This document shows positions 62,159-64,000 of a stretch of 64,000 bases of DNA, piece after piece; the first letter of the stretch is position 1; each line of letters opens with the position of its first letter. Source of the stretch: an uncultured Phycisphaerae bacterium (GTDB lineage Bacteria > Planctomycetota > Phycisphaerae > UBA1845 > Fen-1342); contig CALGJV010000007.1 in assembly GCA_937928595.1 (NCBI GenBank), positions 1 to 64,000 of the forward strand, read 5' to 3'. The notes below the pieces were generated by a model. That model was not told the DNA's origin. It saw only the letters and a list, made by a program, of their open reading frames with translations, and made no database searches. Both the position numbers and the translations under genes were made by a program.

Positions 62159-63976
62159 ATGAGCGCCAGTCTCGAAGCGACGACCCGCGAGGTGTGCGCC
62201 GCCTGCGGGCGCGACCGGACGCGGCTGATGGACATCGTCCGCACGCTACAGGAGCGGCTGGGGTACATCGGCGGCGACACCGCGGCCGCGCTCGCCCGCG
62301 AACTCGGGATCCACCGCGTCGAGGTCGAGAGCATGGTTTCTTTCTACGCGTTCCTGTCGCATCGGCCGCAGGGCCGGATCGTCATTCGCCTCTGCAACGA
62401 CTACCTGGACCGGATGCTGGGCGCGGACGAGGTCGCGGCCGCGTTCGAGGCCGAGCTGGGCATCCGGTTCGGCCAGACGACGCCGGACGGCGCGATCACG
62501 CTCCAGCACGTGCCGTGCATCGGAATGTGCGACCAGGGGCCGGCGGCGCTGGTGAACGACGTCGTGGTGACGGAGCTCTCGTCGGACGCGGCGCGGCGGA
62601 TTGTCCGCGAGCTGCGCAAGCACGGCGACCCCGCGCGGCTGGTGACGCGACTGGGCGACGGGAACAACGCGCATCCGCTGGTGCGCGCCATGGTGAACAA
62701 CAACATCCGCCGGCGCGGCCCGGTGATCTTCAGCCCGATGGTTCGCGGCGAGGCGATCCGCAAGGCGTTGGCGATTACGCCGGCCGAGGTGATCCGCGCG
62801 GTCAAGACCGCCCGGCTGCGCGGGCGCGGCGGGGCGGGCTTCCCGACCGGCATGAAGTGGGAGTTCGCGCGGGCCGCCGCGGGTGAGCCGAAGTACGTGG
62901 TCTGCAACGCGGATGAGGGCGAGCCGGGCACGTTCAAGGACCGCGTGATCCTGACGGAGCTGCCGGACCGCGTGTTCGCGGGCATGACCATCGCCGGGTA
63001 CGCGATCGGCGCCGCGGAGGGCGTGCTTTATCTGCGGGGCGAGTACGCCTACCTGCGCAAGTACCTTGAAGACGTGCTCGCCCGGCGGCGGGCCGACGGG
63101 CTGCTCGGGCAGCAGATCTGCGGGCGCAGCGACTTCAGCTTCGACATCCGCATTCAGATGGGGGCCGGGGCGTACGTCTGCGGTGAGGAGACGGCGCTGC
63201 TGAGTTCCTGCGAGGGGCTGCGGGGCGACCCGAAGAACCGTCCGCCGTTCCCGGCCCAGAAGGGCCTGTTCGGGCGGCCGACCGTCGTCAACAACGTCGA
63301 GACGCTGGCCTGCGTGACCAAGATCCTGGAGGAAGGTCCCGCGACGTTCTGCGAGCTCGGCTCGCAGGGCAGTCCCGGCACGAAGGTGCTCAGCATCTCG
63401 GGCGACTGCCGCAGTCCGGGCGTCTTCGAGGTGCCCTTCGGCATCAAGCTCAGCGAGGTCCTGGCGCTGGCGGGCGGCGAGGACGCGCTCGCCGTGCAGG
63501 TCGGCGGGGCCAGCGGGCAGATGGTCGCGCGCGAGGAGTTCGACCGCACGATCTGCTACGACGACCTCGCGACCGGCGGCTCGATCATGGTTTTCGGCCC
63601 GGACCGCAACGTGCTCGAGATCGCCGAGTCGTTCCTCGACTTCTTCATCGAGGAAAGCTGCGGCTACTGCACGCCCTGCCGCGTCGGGAACGTGCTGCTC
63701 AAGGAGCGCCTGCACCGCATCAACGCCGGCCAGGGCGAGTCGGCCGACCTCGACTATCTGCAGGACCTGGCCCAGACGGTCAAGACCATGAGCCGCTGCG
63801 GCCTGGGCCAGACCTCGGCCAACCCGGTCCTGACCACGCTTAAGAACTTCCGCGTTACGTACAACGCGCTGGTGCGCAAGCGGACCAACGGCCTGGTGCC
63901 GGCGTTCGATCTGGCGGCGGCCGTGGGAGCGGCCGAGGCGCTCGTCGGCCGTAAGTCGGAGCACGCGCACGCTTGA
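62159..63976 (+). CDS. hoxF: NAD-reducing [NiFe]-hydrogenase diaphorase subunit HoxF (NuoE-NuoF fusion)
   Basis: A 605-residue protein: a NuoE-like module (about 1-150) fused to NuoF (about 165-600), the layout of HoxF in soluble bidirectional group 3d hydrogenases. The FMN site is G-R-G-G-A-G-F-P-T-G-M-K-W and C-N-A-D-E-G-E-P-G-T-F-K-D-R; the NADH site includes G-A-G-A-Y-V-C-G-E-E-T-A-L. Cys501-x2-Cys504-x2-Cys507 with Cys547 binds the [4Fe-4S] cluster. In the NuoE part only the second Cys pair (V-P-C-I-G-M-C-D) and one of the first pair are seen, with D-Y-L-D-R-M-L-G as in HoxF proteins, so a full [2Fe-2S] site is unlikely. GAGGAA precedes the ATG. The rest of the operon (hoxU/Y/H) should lie past the window edge. 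Confidence 0.9.
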   Translation: MSASLEATTREVCAACGRDRTRLMDIVRTLQERLGYIGGDTAAALARELGIHRVEVESMVSFYAFLSHRPQGRIVIRLCNDYLDRMLGADEVAAAFEAELGIRFGQTTPDGAITLQHVPCIGMCDQGPAALVNDVVVTELSSDAARRIVRELRKHGDPARLVTRLGDGNNAHPLVRAMVNNNIRRRGPVIFSPMVRGEAIRKALAITPAEVIRAVKTARLRGRGGAGFPTGMKWEFARAAAGEPKYVVCNADEGEPGTFKDRVILTELPDRVFAGMTIAGYAIGAAEGVLYLRGEYAYLRKYLEDVLARRRADGLLGQQICGRSDFSFDIRIQMGAGAYVCGEETALLSSCEGLRGDPKNRPPFPAQKGLFGRPTVVNNVETLACVTKILEEGPATFCELGSQGSPGTKVLSISGDCRSPGVFEVPFGIKLSEVLALAGGEDALAVQVGGASGQMVAREEFDRTICYDDLATGGSIMVFGPDRNVLEIAESFLDFFIEESCGYCTPCRVGNVLLKERLHRINAGQGESADLDYLQDLAQTVKTMSRCGLGQTSANPVLTTLKNFRVTYNALVRKRTNGLVPAFDLAAAVGAAEALVGRKSEHAHA

Positions 63977-64000
63977 GGCGGTTCCGGCCGCGGACCCGCG

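Overview
The window is about 64 kb of very GC-rich bacterial DNA with densely packed genes, many ATGA or GTGA start/stop overlaps and few mobile sequences. It most resembles a member of the Planctomycetota, probably near the Phycisphaerae. The main clue is a C-x2-C-G-Y-D-x-R-G ... C-x2-C-G zinc ribbon, a pattern I associate with that group, here lodged inside a transporter. Supporting clues are an ABC-2 permease fused to a CPBP protease and a genome rich in lipoproteins and carbohydrate enzymes. The taxonomic call is an inference from protein character; no rRNA or tRNA gene is visible.

Layout. 1-4.9 kb: the end of uvrA, an orphan UgpC/MalK-type sugar ABC ATPase, a GH127 (beta-L-arabinofuranosidase type) enzyme and a truncated second GH127. 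5.1-10.6 kb: a probable peptidoglycan-recycling group (lipoprotein amidase, murQ, SSS-type symporter, DigH-like glycan hydrolase). 10.7-17.3 kb: a secreted HExxH protein, tadA, a lone terminase-like ATPase/nuclease beside a repeat-rich gap, and an old yellow enzyme. 17.3-21.7 kb: an RND efflux pump and its adaptor. 21.9-29.2 kb: membrane glycosyltransferase-like protein, MFS carrier, two proteins of unknown function, an amidohydrolase and a starch-synthase-like glycosyltransferase. 29.3-43.1 kb: rpsT, a TPR protein, a MacB-type ABC exporter, trpF, an M48 protease, a glycine-rich RRM protein, two methyltransferases, a sigma-54 activator with a degenerate receiver, and a Nat-type ABC system whose permease carries a CPBP domain.

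43.2-58.4 kb: an eight-haem lipoprotein cytochrome, a SAM-hydrolase-family lipoprotein, an aspartate aminotransferase next to ATP-dependent PEP carboxykinase, a porin with a small secreted partner, a 33-residue membrane protein ahead of an AMMECR1 protein, the overlapping run comEC-xylB-HIT, purE, and a GT2 glycosyltransferase. 58.6-64 kb: hypC-hypD-hypE-hypA-hypB followed by hoxF, the start of a soluble NAD-linked [NiFe]-hydrogenase operon. It is preceded by a perfect TGTGA-N6-TCACA palindrome, which suggests control by a Crp/Fnr-family regulator. hypF and the hoxU/Y/H subunits are not in the window; the latter are expected just downstream.

No complete novel system is proven here. The most promising leads are the peptidoglycan-recycling cluster with its zinc-ribbon symporter, the Crp-like site before the hydrogenase genes, the SAM hydrolase with a lipoprotein signal, the orphan terminase beside 130-bp tandem repeats, and the 33-residue membrane protein with its own promoter.
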